Source of the DNA: an uncultured Modestobacter sp.
Lineage (GTDB): Bacteria > Actinomycetota > Actinomycetes > Mycobacteriales > Geodermatophilaceae
Reading direction: 5' to 3'
Length of the DNA stretch: 64,000 nucleotides
Assembly (NCBI RefSeq): GCF_947486615.1
Contig: NZ_CANKUD010000004.1
Span: 62,001-126,000, forward strand
In this document: positions 42,053 through 51,119 of the stretch, in pieces
Position numbering within the stretch: position 1 is the stretch's first letter
Layout: each line of letters starts with the position of its first letter
The notes under the pieces: model-generated
Database searches by the model: none
What the model was told of the DNA's origin: nothing
Seen by the model: only the letters and a program-made list of their open reading frames with translations
Program-made: the position numbers and the translations under genes

Positions 42053-43551
42053 GACGGGCTCCGTTCATCAGTGGTGCCGCGGGTGAAGAGGGCGGGCACG
42101 GCGAGCGCCCAGAGGTGCAGCACGGCGTAGGAGCGCCACGGCCGCCAGCGGGTCGCGGCGTCGGTGTCGGAGCTGCCCAGCGCGGTCAGGCTGCGGCGCA
42201 GCGCCAGGTCACCGGGCAGCCAGACGTCGGGGTCGGCCAGCCCGCGCAGGCCGACCAGCGCCGCCGTCCACGGGCCGATGCCGGGCAGGGCGAGCAGCTG
42301 GCGGTGCGCCGCCTCGCGGTCCGCGCCGGGGTCCAGTGCCACGGTGCCCTCGGCGAGTGCGGCGGCCAGGGTGTGCACGGTGCGGCGGCGCGCCCCGGTC
42401 AGGCCGACGGCGGAGAGGTCGGCGTCGGCCAGCGCGGCCGGGCAGGGGAAGGCGTGGGTCAGCGTGCCCACCGGCTCGGCGAGCGGCCGGCCGGCGGTGG
42501 CCACCACCCGCGCGGTCAGCGTCCGGGCACCGGCGACCGACACCTGCTGGCCGAGGACGGCGCGCACCGCGAGCTCGTCGGCGTCCGGTGCGGCCGGCAC
42601 CCGGCGACCCGGTGCACCGGAGACCAGCGGCGCCAGCGCCGGGTCGGCGCCCAGCACCGCGTCGACGGCGGCCGGGTCGGCGTCCAGGTCCAGCAGCCGC
42701 CGGCACCGGGCGACGGCGACGCCCAGGTCGCGCAGCTCGGACAGCCGCAGCCGGGCCAGCACCGCCGGCCCGCCGTCCGGGGAGGGGGAGAGCCGGACGA
42801 CGGCCGGCCCGTGCGGTAGGTCGAGCACCCGGGAGAACGTCGTCCCGTCCCACTCCTCCAGGCCCGGGGTGGCGTGCGCGCCGAGGAAGAGCAGCACCTC
42901 GTCGGCGGCGAACGGGGCGCGGGCGGCCAGCCGGAGGGTCAGCCAGCCGGGCGGGCCGCCGTCGCTGCGCGGGGTGGCCGGGCGCAGGGCCGAGGGCGTC
43001 GTCCCGAACACCGCGCGCACCGTGTCGTTGAACTGCCGGATGCTGGCGAAGCCGGCCGCGAACGCGACGTCGGCCATCGGCAGCCGGGTGGTCTCGATGA
43101 GCAGCCGGGCGGTCTGCGCGCGCTGCGCTCGGGCCAGCGCCAGCGGGCCGACGCCGAGCTCGCCGGTGAGGAGCCGGTGCAGCTGGCGCTCGGAGTACCC
43201 CAGCCGGGCGGCCAGCCCTCCGACGCCGGCGCGCTCCACCTCGCCGTCGGCGATCAGCCGCATCGCCCGGGCGACGACGTCGGCGCGGGCGTCCCACTCC
43301 GGCGACCCGGGGACGGCGTCGGGGCGGCAGCGGCGGCAGGCGCGGAAACCGGCCGCCTGGGCCGCGGCGGCGGTGCTGTGGAAGGAGACGTTGCGCTCCA
43401 GCGGCGTGCGCGCCGGGCAGGACGGGCGGCAGTAGATGCCGGTGGTGTGCACGGCGGTCACGAACCAGCCGTCGAAGCGCGGGTCCCGGCTGGAGACGGC
43501 GCGGTAGCAGCGCTCGACGTCCAGCTGCCCGCGCTCCAGCGTCGTCGTCAT
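42049..43551 (-). CDS. AdaA-AlkA fusion: alkylation sensor/regulator plus 3-methyladenine DNA glycosylase
   Basis: The 500-aa protein begins with the Ada zinc/phosphotriester domain (Cys in GIYCRPSCPARTPL and ACRRCRPD), then an AraC-type DNA-binding domain (LAARLGYSERQLHRLLTGEL, VAFAAGFASIRQFNDTVRAV), then AlkA with an N-terminal TBP-like part and the HhH-GPD motif LPGIGPWTAALVGLRGL followed by the catalytic Asp in LPGDLALRR. It senses methyl phosphotriesters, activates transcription and removes alkylated bases. ATG at 43551. Divergent from the ABC transporter operon. Confidence 0.96.
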   Translation of the reverse strand: MTTTLERGQLDVERCYRAVSSRDPRFDGWFVTAVHTTGIYCRPSCPARTPLERNVSFHSTAAAAQAAGFRACRRCRPDAVPGSPEWDARADVVARAMRLIADGEVERAGVGGLAARLGYSERQLHRLLTGELGVGPLALARAQRAQTARLLIETTRLPMADVAFAAGFASIRQFNDTVRAVFGTTPSALRPATPRSDGGPPGWLTLRLAARAPFAADEVLLFLGAHATPGLEEWDGTTFSRVLDLPHGPAVVRLSPSPDGGPAVLARLRLSELRDLGVAVARCRRLLDLDADPAAVDAVLGADPALAPLVSGAPGRRVPAAPDADELAVRAVLGQQVSVAGARTLTARVVATAGRPLAEPVGTLTHAFPCPAALADADLSAVGLTGARRRTVHTLAAALAEGTVALDPGADREAAHRQLLALPGIGPWTAALVGLRGLADPDVWLPGDLALRRSLTALGSSDTDAATRWRPWRSYAVLHLWALAVPALFTRGTTDERSPS

Positions 43552-43693
43552 GGCACGAGCATGGCACCGCCGGCGGTGCCCGACTGGCGGCTTTCGGACG
43601 GGACGGTGCGCGGCTCGCCGTCCACCGGTCGGTGGACGTCCGGCCCACGCTCCGGTGGTCCCGGCGGCGTCCCCGCGCCGACAGGCTCGGGGC

Positions 43694-44587
43694 ATGACGA
43701 CGACCGAGTGGGCACCGCCCGCCCCGACCACCGCGGACGCCCCCGCCGTGGTCGTGCGCGGGCTGGCGAAGAGCTACGGGGGGAGGGCCGTGCTCGACGG
43801 CCTCGACCTGGAGGTGGTCCGCGGGGAGTGCTTCGCCCTGCTCGGGCCCAACGGTGCGGGCAAGACCACCACCATCGAGGTGCTCGAGGGGGTGCGGTCC
43901 CGCGATGCCGGCGAGGTCCGGGTGCTCGACGCCGACCCGGCGACCGCCGGCCGCCCCTGGCGGGCCCGGATCGGCGTGGTCAGCCAGGGGGAGGGAGCGG
44001 CGCAGGCGCTGACCGTGCGCGAGGCGCTGGACCACTTCGCCGCCTACCACGCCGGTCCCCGTCCCACCGCCGAGCTGCTCGCCGCGGTCGGCCTGGAGGA
44101 GAAGGCCGGCACCCGGGTGGGGCGGCTCTCCGGTGGCCAGCGGCGCCGGCTGGCCGTGGCCCTCGGCGTGCAGGGCCGGCCGGAGCTGGTCTTCCTGGAC
44201 GAGCCGACCACCGGGATGGACCCGGTGGCCCGGCGGCAGTTCTGGGAGCTGGTCCGCGGCCTGCGCGCCGAGGGGACGACGGTGCTGCTGACCACCCACT
44301 ACCTGGACGAGGCCGCCGAGCTGGCCGACCGGGTCGGGGTGATCGCCGACGGCCGGCTGGTCGAGGTCGGGCCTCCGGCCGAGCTCGGCGCGCAGCTGCG
44401 CCGGGTGGCGACCGTGTCCTGGCTCGAGGGCGGCGCCCGCCGTTCGGTGCGCACCGAGGCGCCGGGCGCGGTGCTGCGCGACCTGCTGGCCACCACCCCG
44501 CACGAGGTGCCCGGCCTCACCGTCACCCGGCCCGGCCTGGAGGACGTCTACCTGCAGCTCGTCGGCACCCCTGGAGGAGAGCAGTGA
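43694..44587 (+). CDS. ABC transporter ATP-binding protein
   Basis: The 297-aa ATPase carries Walker A GPNGAGKTT, the signature RLSGGQRRRLAVALG, Walker B LVFLDEPTTGMDP and the switch His in LLTTHYLDEA. The C-terminal DUF-like extension ends LEDVYLQLVGTPG, as in drug/lipid exporters of the DrrA/NatA class. First gene of a four-gene operon with permease, histidine kinase and response regulator; each junction overlaps or is very short. Substrate unknown. Confidence 0.95.
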   Translation: MTTTEWAPPAPTTADAPAVVVRGLAKSYGGRAVLDGLDLEVVRGECFALLGPNGAGKTTTIEVLEGVRSRDAGEVRVLDADPATAGRPWRARIGVVSQGEGAAQALTVREALDHFAAYHAGPRPTAELLAAVGLEEKAGTRVGRLSGGQRRRLAVALGVQGRPELVFLDEPTTGMDPVARRQFWELVRGLRAEGTTVLLTTHYLDEAAELADRVGVIADGRLVEVGPPAELGAQLRRVATVSWLEGGARRSVRTEAPGAVLRDLLATTPHEVPGLTVTRPGLEDVYLQLVGTPGGEQ

Positions 44588-45405
44588 CCACCACCCTCGT
44601 CCGCCCGGCTCCGCCCTCGGCGGCGCGGGTCGCGCTGGCCCGCACCCGGCTGGAGCTGCGGCTGTTCGCCCGGGAACGCCAGCAGGTGGTGTTCTCCTTC
44701 GCCTACCCGATCGTGATGATGGTCGTGTTCGGTTCGGTGCTCGGCGGCGACGTGCTGCCCGGCGGCGTCCCGTTCCCGCAGTACTTCCTGGCCGGGATCG
44801 CGGCCACCGGCATCATGCTGACCAGCTTCCAGTCGATCGCCACCTCGATCGCCGCGGAGCGCGAGGCAGGTCAGCTCGAGCGCCTGCAGGTGCTCGGCAC
44901 CCCGCCGGTGGCCTACTTCGCCGGCAAGGCCGGGCTCGTGCTGGTCACGGCGGCGGTGCAGCTGGCCCTGCTGCTGCCGGTGGCGCACTGGGGCTACGAC
45001 GTCCCGTTGCCCGCGGCCGCGGCCGACTGGGCCACGTTCGGCTGGGTCGCCGTCCTCGGGTCGCTGGCCGGCACGGTGCTGGGCATCGCCGTCGCCGGGC
45101 TGCCGGGCAGCGCCCAGTCGCTGACCACCGGGGTGACGGCGTTCGCCGTGGTGCTGCAGTTCTTCAGCGGGGTGTTCTTCGCCTTCCCCGAGCTGCCCGG
45201 CTGGATGCAGCAGGTGGCCGCGGTGTTCCCGCTGAAGTGGCTCACCCAGGGCATGCGGTCGGCGTTCCTGCCCGACGAGGCCGCCGCGTTCGAGGTGGCC
45301 GGCGGATGGGAGCACGGCAGGACTGCCCTCGTGCTGGTCGCATGGGTGATCATCGGTGTCGTGGTGTGCACCCGGACGTTCCGCTGGCGCTCGGCCGAGC
45401 GATGA
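44584..45405 (+). CDS. ABC-2 type transporter permease
   Basis: The 273-aa protein has six predicted membrane helices (VVFSFAYPIVMMVVFGSVLG; YFLAGIAATGIMLTSF; AGLVLVTAAVQLALLLPVAH; FGWVAVLGSLAGTVLGIAVA; TAFAVVLQFFSGVFFAFPEL; ALVLVAWVIIGVVVCTRTFR) and the ABC-2 motif AAVFPLKWLTQGMRSAFLP. GTG start overlaps the ATPase stop (GTGA). With the ATPase it forms an exporter, possibly for a membrane-active compound or lipid. Confidence 0.93.
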   Translation: MTTTLVRPAPPSAARVALARTRLELRLFARERQQVVFSFAYPIVMMVVFGSVLGGDVLPGGVPFPQYFLAGIAATGIMLTSFQSIATSIAAEREAGQLERLQVLGTPPVAYFAGKAGLVLVTAAVQLALLLPVAHWGYDVPLPAAAADWATFGWVAVLGSLAGTVLGIAVAGLPGSAQSLTTGVTAFAVVLQFFSGVFFAFPELPGWMQQVAAVFPLKWLTQGMRSAFLPDEAAAFEVAGGWEHGRTALVLVAWVIIGVVVCTRTFRWRSAER

Positions 45406-45418
45406 AGCAGGTCGACCG

Positions 45419-46663
45419 TTGAGCGTCGCCTCCCGGCTGCAGGCCGCTGTCCTCCCCGCCCGGGGTGAGGACAGCGGTTCGCCGCTGTCCGGGCGCGGCT
45501 GGCGGGCCACCGTCGTCGGCTTCCACGTGGCGTTCGTGACGCTGCTGGCCCTCGCGGTGGTCGCCACGCAGGTCGGCCGGGTGGAGGGCTCGACCAGGTG
45601 GGCACTGACGGCGCTCGCGGTCCTGGCGGTGGCCTACCTGTTCCTGGGCGCGCCCGCGCTCGCCGAGGAGCGCCCGGCCCACGCGGTCGGCTACCTGACC
45701 GTCCTGGTCGCCGTGTTCGGCGTGCTCGGCTGGCAGGCGCCCCAGCTGCTGTTCCTGCTCTTCCTGGCCTATCCGCAGATCTGGTTCCTGGTCGAGTCGC
45801 CGCGCCCGGGCACGGTGTGGACGGTGCTGCTCGCCGTGGCCAGCGCGGTGGGCCCGGCGACGGCCTGGACGCGTGGCGCCGAGCCGCTGTCGGAGGTGCT
45901 CGACTCGGGCATCGGTCTGGTGTTCAGCGTGGCGCTGGGGGTGTGGGTGAGCCGCGTCCTGCAGCAGAGCCGGGAGCGGGCGCGCCTCATCGCCGAGCTG
46001 GAAGCCACCCGCGGGGAGCTCGCCGAGGCCCACCACCATCAGGGCATCGCCGCGGAGCGGGAGCGGTGGGCCCGGGAGGTGCACGACACCCTCGCCCAGG
46101 GCTACACCAGCATCGTGGTGCTCGCCCAGACCGCCACCGCCCAGCTGCGCACCGACCCGGACGCCGCCGCCGAGCGGCTGGCGCTGATCGAGGACGTCGC
46201 CCGGGACAACCTGGCCGAGGCCCGGGCGATGGTCGCGGCGATCGCCCCGGTGTCGCTGGACTCCGCTTCGCTGCTGGAGGCGCTGCAGCGGCTGGCCGAG
46301 CGGTTCGGCCGGGAGACCGGCATCGACACCCGGGTGGACCTGTCGGCGCTGGACGACGCGGGAGCGCTGACCCGGGCGGAGGAGATCGTGCTGCTGCGTG
46401 GCGCGCAGGAGGCGCTGGCCAACGTGCGCCGGCACGCGGCGGCGACCTCGGTGGTGCTGCAGGTCAACCGGGTCGGTGCGGGGGAGTCGGGGCAGGTGTC
46501 GGTGCACGTCGCGGACGACGGCGTAAGCTTCGACCCGGCGACGGCGCCCGGGGTGGGCCTGGCCGGGCTGCGCGACCGGGCCGCGGAGGTGGGCGGCGCG
46601 GTCGACGTCGTCTCCGCGCCGGGGCAGGGCACCCGGGTGACCGTCCGGGTGCCGGCGCCGTGA
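45419..46663 (+). CDS. Sensor histidine kinase, NarL-type (HisKA_3)
   Basis: The 414-aa kinase has about six membrane helices in residues 35-185, a short coiled linker, the phospho-acceptor box REVHDTLAQGYTSIVVLAQ and a C-terminal HATPase (ALANVRRHAAATSVVLQV, VHVADDGVSFD, GLAGLRDRAAEVGG). Domain layout resembles DesK/LiaS-like kinases that sense the membrane. I take the TTG at 45419 (AGCAGG upstream, 13 nt after the permease stop); the start is not certain. It pairs with the downstream regulator. Confidence 0.93.
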   Translation: MSVASRLQAAVLPARGEDSGSPLSGRGWRATVVGFHVAFVTLLALAVVATQVGRVEGSTRWALTALAVLAVAYLFLGAPALAEERPAHAVGYLTVLVAVFGVLGWQAPQLLFLLFLAYPQIWFLVESPRPGTVWTVLLAVASAVGPATAWTRGAEPLSEVLDSGIGLVFSVALGVWVSRVLQQSRERARLIAELEATRGELAEAHHHQGIAAERERWAREVHDTLAQGYTSIVVLAQTATAQLRTDPDAAAERLALIEDVARDNLAEARAMVAAIAPVSLDSASLLEALQRLAERFGRETGIDTRVDLSALDDAGALTRAEEIVLLRGAQEALANVRRHAAATSVVLQVNRVGAGESGQVSVHVADDGVSFDPATAPGVGLAGLRDRAAEVGGAVDVVSAPGQGTRVTVRVPAP

Positions 46664-47301
46664 GCGTGCGGGTGCTGGTGGTCGACGACCACCCGGTGGT
46701 GCGCGGCGGCGTGGTCGGCTGGCTCGCCGCCCAGCCGGACATCGAGGTGGTGGGGGAGGCCGGCGACGGGCTGGCGGCGCTGGCCGCGGTCGCCGAGCAC
46801 GCGCCGGACGTCGTCCTGATGGACCTGCGGATGCCCCGGATGGACGGCGTCACGGCGACCGGCCGCATCGTCGCCGCGCACCCGGGCGTGCGGGTGCTGG
46901 TGCTCACCACCTACGACACCGACGCCGACATCGTGCGGGCGGTCGAGGCCGGCGCCACCGGCTACCTGCTCAAGGACACGCCGCTGCCTCAGCTGGCCGA
47001 CGCGGTGCGCGCGGCGGCCCGCGGGGAGACGGTGCTGGCTCCGCCGGTCGCGGCGAAGCTGGTCTCCCGGATGCGGGCGCCGGGGGTCGAGGCGCCGACG
47101 GCCCGGGAGCTGCAGGTGCTGGGCGGCGTGGCGCGCGGGCTGACCAACGCCGAGATCGGCCGGGAGCTGTTCATCGGCGAGGCCACGGTGAAGACCCACC
47201 TGCTGCGGGTGTTCACCAAGCTCGGGGTGGACGACCGCACCCGCGCCGTGCTGGTCGCCGTCGAGCGCGGCCTCCTGCCGGGCCCCGGTTCGGCGGGCTG
47301 A
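46660..47301 (+). CDS. LuxR/NarL-family response regulator
   Basis: The 213-aa regulator has a receiver domain (VRVLVVDDHPVVRGGVVGWL, phospho-acceptor Asp in VLMDLRMPRMDG, Lys in GYLLKDTPLPQL) and a C-terminal helix-turn-helix (TARELQVLGGVARGLTNAEI, ATVKTHLLRVFTKLGVDD). The GTG start overlaps the kinase stop (GTGA). It probably controls the exporter operon in which it lies. Confidence 0.96.
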   Translation: MSVRVLVVDDHPVVRGGVVGWLAAQPDIEVVGEAGDGLAALAAVAEHAPDVVLMDLRMPRMDGVTATGRIVAAHPGVRVLVLTTYDTDADIVRAVEAGATGYLLKDTPLPQLADAVRAAARGETVLAPPVAAKLVSRMRAPGVEAPTARELQVLGGVARGLTNAEIGRELFIGEATVKTHLLRVFTKLGVDDRTRAVLVAVERGLLPGPGSAG

Positions 47302-47416
47302 GCCGACTCACGCCGTCGAGAGGCGTCCTGTCGTCGCATCGTCGACGCGGGACCCGACGACGAGACGACTCCCGACGCCGGCACGGCGGCGCATGGACGG
47401 CGTCATCCCGCGGGAT

Positions 47417-47461
47417 CTGCGATCTCGGAGCTGCTCGACCGTTGGGGCCACGAGATCGCAG
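47417..47461. other. 11-bp inverted repeat between the two-component operon and ychF
   Basis: CTGCGATCTCG (47417-47427) and CGAGATCGCAG (47451-47461) are exact complements with a 23-nt spacer that contains GAGCTGCTC. It could be a loose terminator for the upstream operon or an operator. The 5' leader of ychF begins shortly after. Confidence 0.45.
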
Positions 47462-47497
47462 CACCCGCGCGAGGCGACGTCCGTAAGCTGGTCTCCC

Positions 47498-48571
47498 GTG
47501 AGTCTCACCATCGGGATCGTCGGCCTGCCCAACGTCGGCAAGTCGACCCTCTTCAACGCCCTGACCAAGAACGACGTGCTCGCCGCGAACTACCCGTTCG
47601 CCACGATCGAGCCGAACGTCGGCGTGGTGGGCGTGCCCGACCCGCGGCTGGACAGGCTCGCCGAGGTGTTCGGCTCGCAGAAGACCATCCCGGCGACGGT
47701 GAGCTTCGTCGACATCGCCGGCATCGTGCGCGGCGCCAGCGAGGGGCAGGGGCTGGGCAACAAGTTCCTGGCCAACATCCGCGAGAGCGACGCGATCTGC
47801 CAGGTGATCCGGGTGTTCACCGACCCCGACGTCGTGCACGTCGAGGGCAAGGTCGACCCGGCCGACGACATCGAGACGATCAACACCGAGCTCGTGCTGG
47901 CCGACATGCAGACGCTGGAGAAGGCGATCCCGCGGCTGGACAAGGAGTCGCGCAAGGACAAGGAGCGCAAGGCGCTGCACGACGCTGCCGTCGCCGCGCA
48001 GGAGGTGCTCAACACCGGCAAGACGCTGTTCGCCGCCGGGGTCGACCCCGAGCCGCTGCGCGAGCTGACCCTGCTGACGACCAAGCCGTTCCTCTACGTC
48101 TTCAACGTCGACGCCGACGAGCTGGCCAACACCGCGCAGCTGGACGAGCTGCGGGCGCTCGTCGCCCCGGCCGAGGCGATCTTCCTGGACGCGCAGACCG
48201 AGTCCGAGCTGATCGAGCTGCCCGCTGACGAGGCCGCCGAGCTGCTGGCCTCGATCGGTCAGGACGAGCCGGGCCTGGACCAGCTGGCCCGCGTCGGCTT
48301 CCGCACCCTGGGCCTGCAGACCTACCTGACCGCCGGCCCCAAGGAGTCGCGGGCCTGGACCATCCCGGTCGGCGCCACCGCACCCGAGGCGGCCGGGGTC
48401 ATCCACACCGACTTCCAGCGCGGCTTCATCAAGGCCGAGATCGTCGGCTTCGACCAGCTGATGGAGGCCGGGTCGATGGCCGAGGCCAAGTCCAAGGGCT
48501 GGGTGCGCATGGAGGGCAAGGACTACGTGATGGCCGACGGCGACGTGGTGGAGTTCCGCTTCAACGTCTGA
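47498..48571 (+). CDS. ychF: Ribosome-associated ATPase YchF (OLA1 family)
   Basis: YchF is an Obg-family P-loop protein that prefers ATP and is linked to redox stress and translation. The 357-aa protein has GIVGLPNVGKSTLFNAL (G1), FVDIAGIVRGASEGQGLGNK (G3), a helical hairpin insert, and the C-terminal TGS-like domain GVIHTDFQRGFIKAEIVGF ending VMADGDVVEFRFNV. I chose the GTG at 47498; the frame stays open upstream but without conserved sequence. Confidence 0.97.
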   Translation: MSLTIGIVGLPNVGKSTLFNALTKNDVLAANYPFATIEPNVGVVGVPDPRLDRLAEVFGSQKTIPATVSFVDIAGIVRGASEGQGLGNKFLANIRESDAICQVIRVFTDPDVVHVEGKVDPADDIETINTELVLADMQTLEKAIPRLDKESRKDKERKALHDAAVAAQEVLNTGKTLFAAGVDPEPLRELTLLTTKPFLYVFNVDADELANTAQLDELRALVAPAEAIFLDAQTESELIELPADEAAELLASIGQDEPGLDQLARVGFRTLGLQTYLTAGPKESRAWTIPVGATAPEAAGVIHTDFQRGFIKAEIVGFDQLMEAGSMAEAKSKGWVRMEGKDYVMADGDVVEFRFNV

Positions 48572-48717
48572 CGCTGCCTGGACCTGCTGCTCAGCCGGTC
48601 GTCGGCGTCGTCCGGTCCGCAGCGAGTCCGCCGGATCGTCGAGCCTGACAGCACCAGCAGGGAGGTCCACCAGGAAGCGACGACACCGGCGTCGCCCCGC
48701 GGATCGGGAGGACCACC

Positions 48718-49821
48718 ATGCGGATCGCCGAGATCCACCTCTACCAGGTCGACCTGCCGGTGAACGGCAGCGTCTACCGGATGTCCGAGGGCGCGCACAG
48801 CGTCCTGGACTCGACGGTCGTGCAGATCGTGTCGGACACCGGCCTCTCCGGATGGGGCGAGACCTGCCCCATCGGCCCGACCCACGCCTCGGCCCACGCC
48901 CTCGGCGCCCGCGCGGCCCTGACCCAGATGGCCCCGGGACTGATCGGCCGGACCGTGACCGGACCCGCGGCGGTCCAGCGCGCGATGCACGGTCTGCTGC
49001 ACGGCCACAACTACGCGAAGGCCGCGATCGACATCGCGGTGCACGACCTGCTCGGCAAGGCCCACGGCCTGAGGGTGTGCGACATGCTCGGCGGCGCGAT
49101 GACCGATCAGGTCGACTCGTACTGGTCGCTGACGCTCGACGACCCCGACGAGACCGCCCGGGTCGCGGCGGAGAAGGTCGCCGAGGGTTACCCCCGCCTC
49201 CAGATGAAGGTCGGTGGACGGCCGGTCGAGGTCGACATCGAGGCGATCCGGAAGGTGTGGGAGGCGACCGGCCGCACACCGCTCGTCGTCGACGCCAACC
49301 GGGCGCTGCTCACCCGCGACGTCCTGCGGATCGACCGGGAGTGCGCCGACGTCCCGTTCGTGCTCGAGCAGCCCTGCAACACCATGGAGGAGATCGCCGC
49401 GATCCGCGCCCAGCTGGACCACCCGGTCCACCTGGACGAGAGCGCCGAGGACCTCGGTGAGGTGTTGCGGGCGATCTCGCTCGGGGTGTGTGACGGGTTC
49501 GGCCTCAAGGTCACCCGCCTCGGCGGCCTCGGGGCCATGGCCACCGTCCGCGACGTCTGCGAGGCACGTTCCCTGCCCCACACCTGCGACGACTCCTGGG
49601 GCGGGGACATCATCGCGGCGGCCTGCGTCCACGTCGCCGCGACCGTGCACCCCCGCCTGCTCGAAGGCGTCTGGATCGCCGAGCCCTTCATGGGCCTGCA
49701 CTACGACTCGGCACACCCGGTCCGGGTCGAGGGCGGCCGCATCCAGGTGCCGACCGGTCCCGGACTCGGCGTCGTCCCCGACGACGGCGCCTTCGGCGAT
49801 CCCGTCGCATCGTTCAGCTAG
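48718..49821 (+). CDS. Mandelate racemase/muconate lactonizing enzyme family protein, probably a hydroxyproline-type dehydratase
   Basis: The 367-aa enolase-superfamily enzyme has the N-terminal cap ([35 protein letters not shown]), the barrel Lys in LQMKVGG, and metal ligands in [17 protein letters not shown] and LDESAEDL, followed by [27 protein letters not shown] and the CDDSWGGDI segment are reminiscent of cis-3-hydroxy-L-proline dehydratases, but I cannot fix the substrate. GGGAGGACCACC precedes the ATG. It stands alone with no transporter or regulator nearby. Confidence 0.88.
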   Translation: MRIAEIHLYQVDLPVNGSVYRMSEGAHSVLDSTVVQIVSDTGLSGWGETCPIGPTHASAHALGARAALTQMAPGLIGRTVTGPAAVQRAMHGLLHGHNYAKAAIDIAVHDLLGKAHGLRVCDMLGGAMTDQVDSYWSLTLDDPDETARVAAEKVAEGYPRLQMKVGGRPVEVDIEAIRKVWEATGRTPLVVDANRALLTRDVLRIDRECADVPFVLEQPCNTMEEIAAIRAQLDHPVHLDESAEDLGEVLRAISLGVCDGFGLKVTRLGGLGAMATVRDVCEARSLPHTCDDSWGGDIIAAACVHVAATVHPRLLEGVWIAEPFMGLHYDSAHPVRVEGGRIQVPTGPGLGVVPDDGAFGDPVASFS

Positions 49822-50149
49822 ATCAGCGCCGCCCTGCCGGGGAGGAGCTCCTCGCTGAGGCGGCGGTGCCTGAGTGGCCCACACCTCACGCGGGCGCCCC
49901 TCCCGCGAGCTCGCTGCATCGGGCTGGACGGCCCGCCCGTCGGACACGCCGGCGATGTTCCCGCGTCGTCGTCGTTGGGTCCTCGCCCAGTCGGTCACTG
50001 AGCGGTGGGCACCCCGGCGCCTGCCCCGGCGGCCGGGCATGTCTGCCGTGGGATCGTCGTTGGCCTTCAGCAGTGGCGTGGTGCTGCCGATGTGCCCGAG
50101 GACCCGACAGTCGGGTCGACCACCAGAACGGCACGACCGAGGAGATGAC
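49822..50149. other. Intergenic space without a recognised gene
   Basis: About 328 nt after the dehydratase gene. It contains a GGAGGAGCTCCTC palindrome (49841-49853, possible terminator) and a CGGGCGCCCCTCCCGCGAGCTCGC stretch. Open frames cross it but show no ribosome site or conserved pattern. Probably leader and promoter of the small membrane protein that follows. Confidence 0.4.
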
Positions 50150-50347
50150 GTGGACTACCTGAACCGCCTGCGGATGGAACGTCCCGTGCTCTTCTTCGTG
50201 GTCCTGCTGGTGGGCTTCTGGGTGGCGTTCCAGCTCGTGCTGTTCCTCGTCGCCCTGGTCATCGGGCCCTTCGGGCTGCCGTCCTGGGCGCCCATCGCGC
50301 TCGTGCTGGCCGGCCTCGTCATCGTCGCGAGACGACAGCAGCGCTAG
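50150..50347 (+). CDS. Small two-helix membrane protein
   Basis: A 65-aa protein with a short charged start (VDYLNRLRMERP) and two hydrophobic helices (VLFFVVLLVGFWVAFQLVLF and SWAPIALVLAGLVIVARRQQ). GGAG lies 6 nt before the GTG. No family recognised; small proteins of this shape are common in actinobacteria. The overlapping ATG two codons upstream gives only a six-codon frame. Confidence 0.65.
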   Translation: MDYLNRLRMERPVLFFVVLLVGFWVAFQLVLFLVALVIGPFGLPSWAPIALVLAGLVIVARRQQR

Positions 50348-50435
50348 CCGCGGACGACGGCGGCGCCCCGGTGATCGAGATGCCGGACGCCGCCGAGCGG
50401 GGATGCTGTGAGGGTCGTCCGCGCAGAGGAGCCCC

Positions 50436-51119
50436 GTGTCGTCCCGCACCACCGCCGTCCGTGCCCGTCTCCGCCGTTGGACCCCACCGCCTGGACGCGC
50501 CCTCCGCTTCGTCGGGGGCCTCGTCCTGTGCGCGCTCGCCGTCTGGACGTCCCTGCAGGTCCAGCTCGGCCTCGCACCGTGGGACATGCTGCACGCCGGT
50601 CTGAGCGAGCGGCTGGGGCTGTCCTTCGGCCTGGTCGTGATCCTGGTCGGGCTCGCCGTCCTGGTGCTCTCCGCCGCGCTCGGTGAGCGCCCGGGCATCG
50701 GCACGCTGGTCAACGTGCTCGGCGTGGGGTGGGTGATCGACCGGCTGCTGGCCACCTCGTGGCTGGACGGCCTGCCGGACGCCGCCCTGTGGCTGCGGGT
50801 GCTGGCCCTGGCCGGGTCCGTGGTGCTGCTCGGTGTCGGCGCCGCGCTCTACATCGGTGCAGCGTTCGGGGCCGGACCGCGGGACAGCCTGATGGTCGCC
50901 TGCCACCACCACGGCTGGCCGATCGGCGCCTCCCGGGTGGGCATCGAGGTCACCGTGCTGCTGGTGGGCTGGCTGCTCGGTGGTGCCCTCGGGCTCGGCA
51001 CGGTGCTGCTGGCGCTGGGCACGGGGCCGGTCGTCCAGCTCACCTTCCGGGTGCTCGGTGAGCAACCGCCCAGCCGCCGGGTCCGCGCGCCGGCTCAGGT
51101 GCCGCAGAACGTCCGGTAG
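50436..51119 (+). CDS. YczE/YitT family membrane protein
   Basis: The 227-aa protein has five hydrophobic segments, starting with [20 protein letters not shown] and including [20 protein letters not shown], and family motifs [18 protein letters not shown] and [11 protein letters not shown]. Function of the family is not established. GAGGAGCCCC precedes the GTG. Its 3' end overlaps the convergent selO gene by 25 nt. Confidence 0.87.
   Translation: MSSRTTAVRARLRRWTPPPGRALRFVGGLVLCALAVWTSLQVQLGLAPWDMLHAGLSERLGLSFGLVVILVGLAVLVLSAALGERPGIGTLVNVLGVGWVIDRLLATSWLDGLPDAALWLRVLALAGSVVLLGVGAALYIGAAFGAGPRDSLMVACHHHGWPIGASRVGIEVTVLLVGWLLGGALGLGTVLLALGTGPVVQLTFRVLGEQPPSRRVRAPAQVPQNVR

Noticed and set aside
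43550-43693. An N-terminal extension of the ABC ATPase starting at 43550
   Set aside because: The extension would cover the whole divergent promoter region shared with the adaA-alkA gene; ATG 43694 gives the normal ATPase length.
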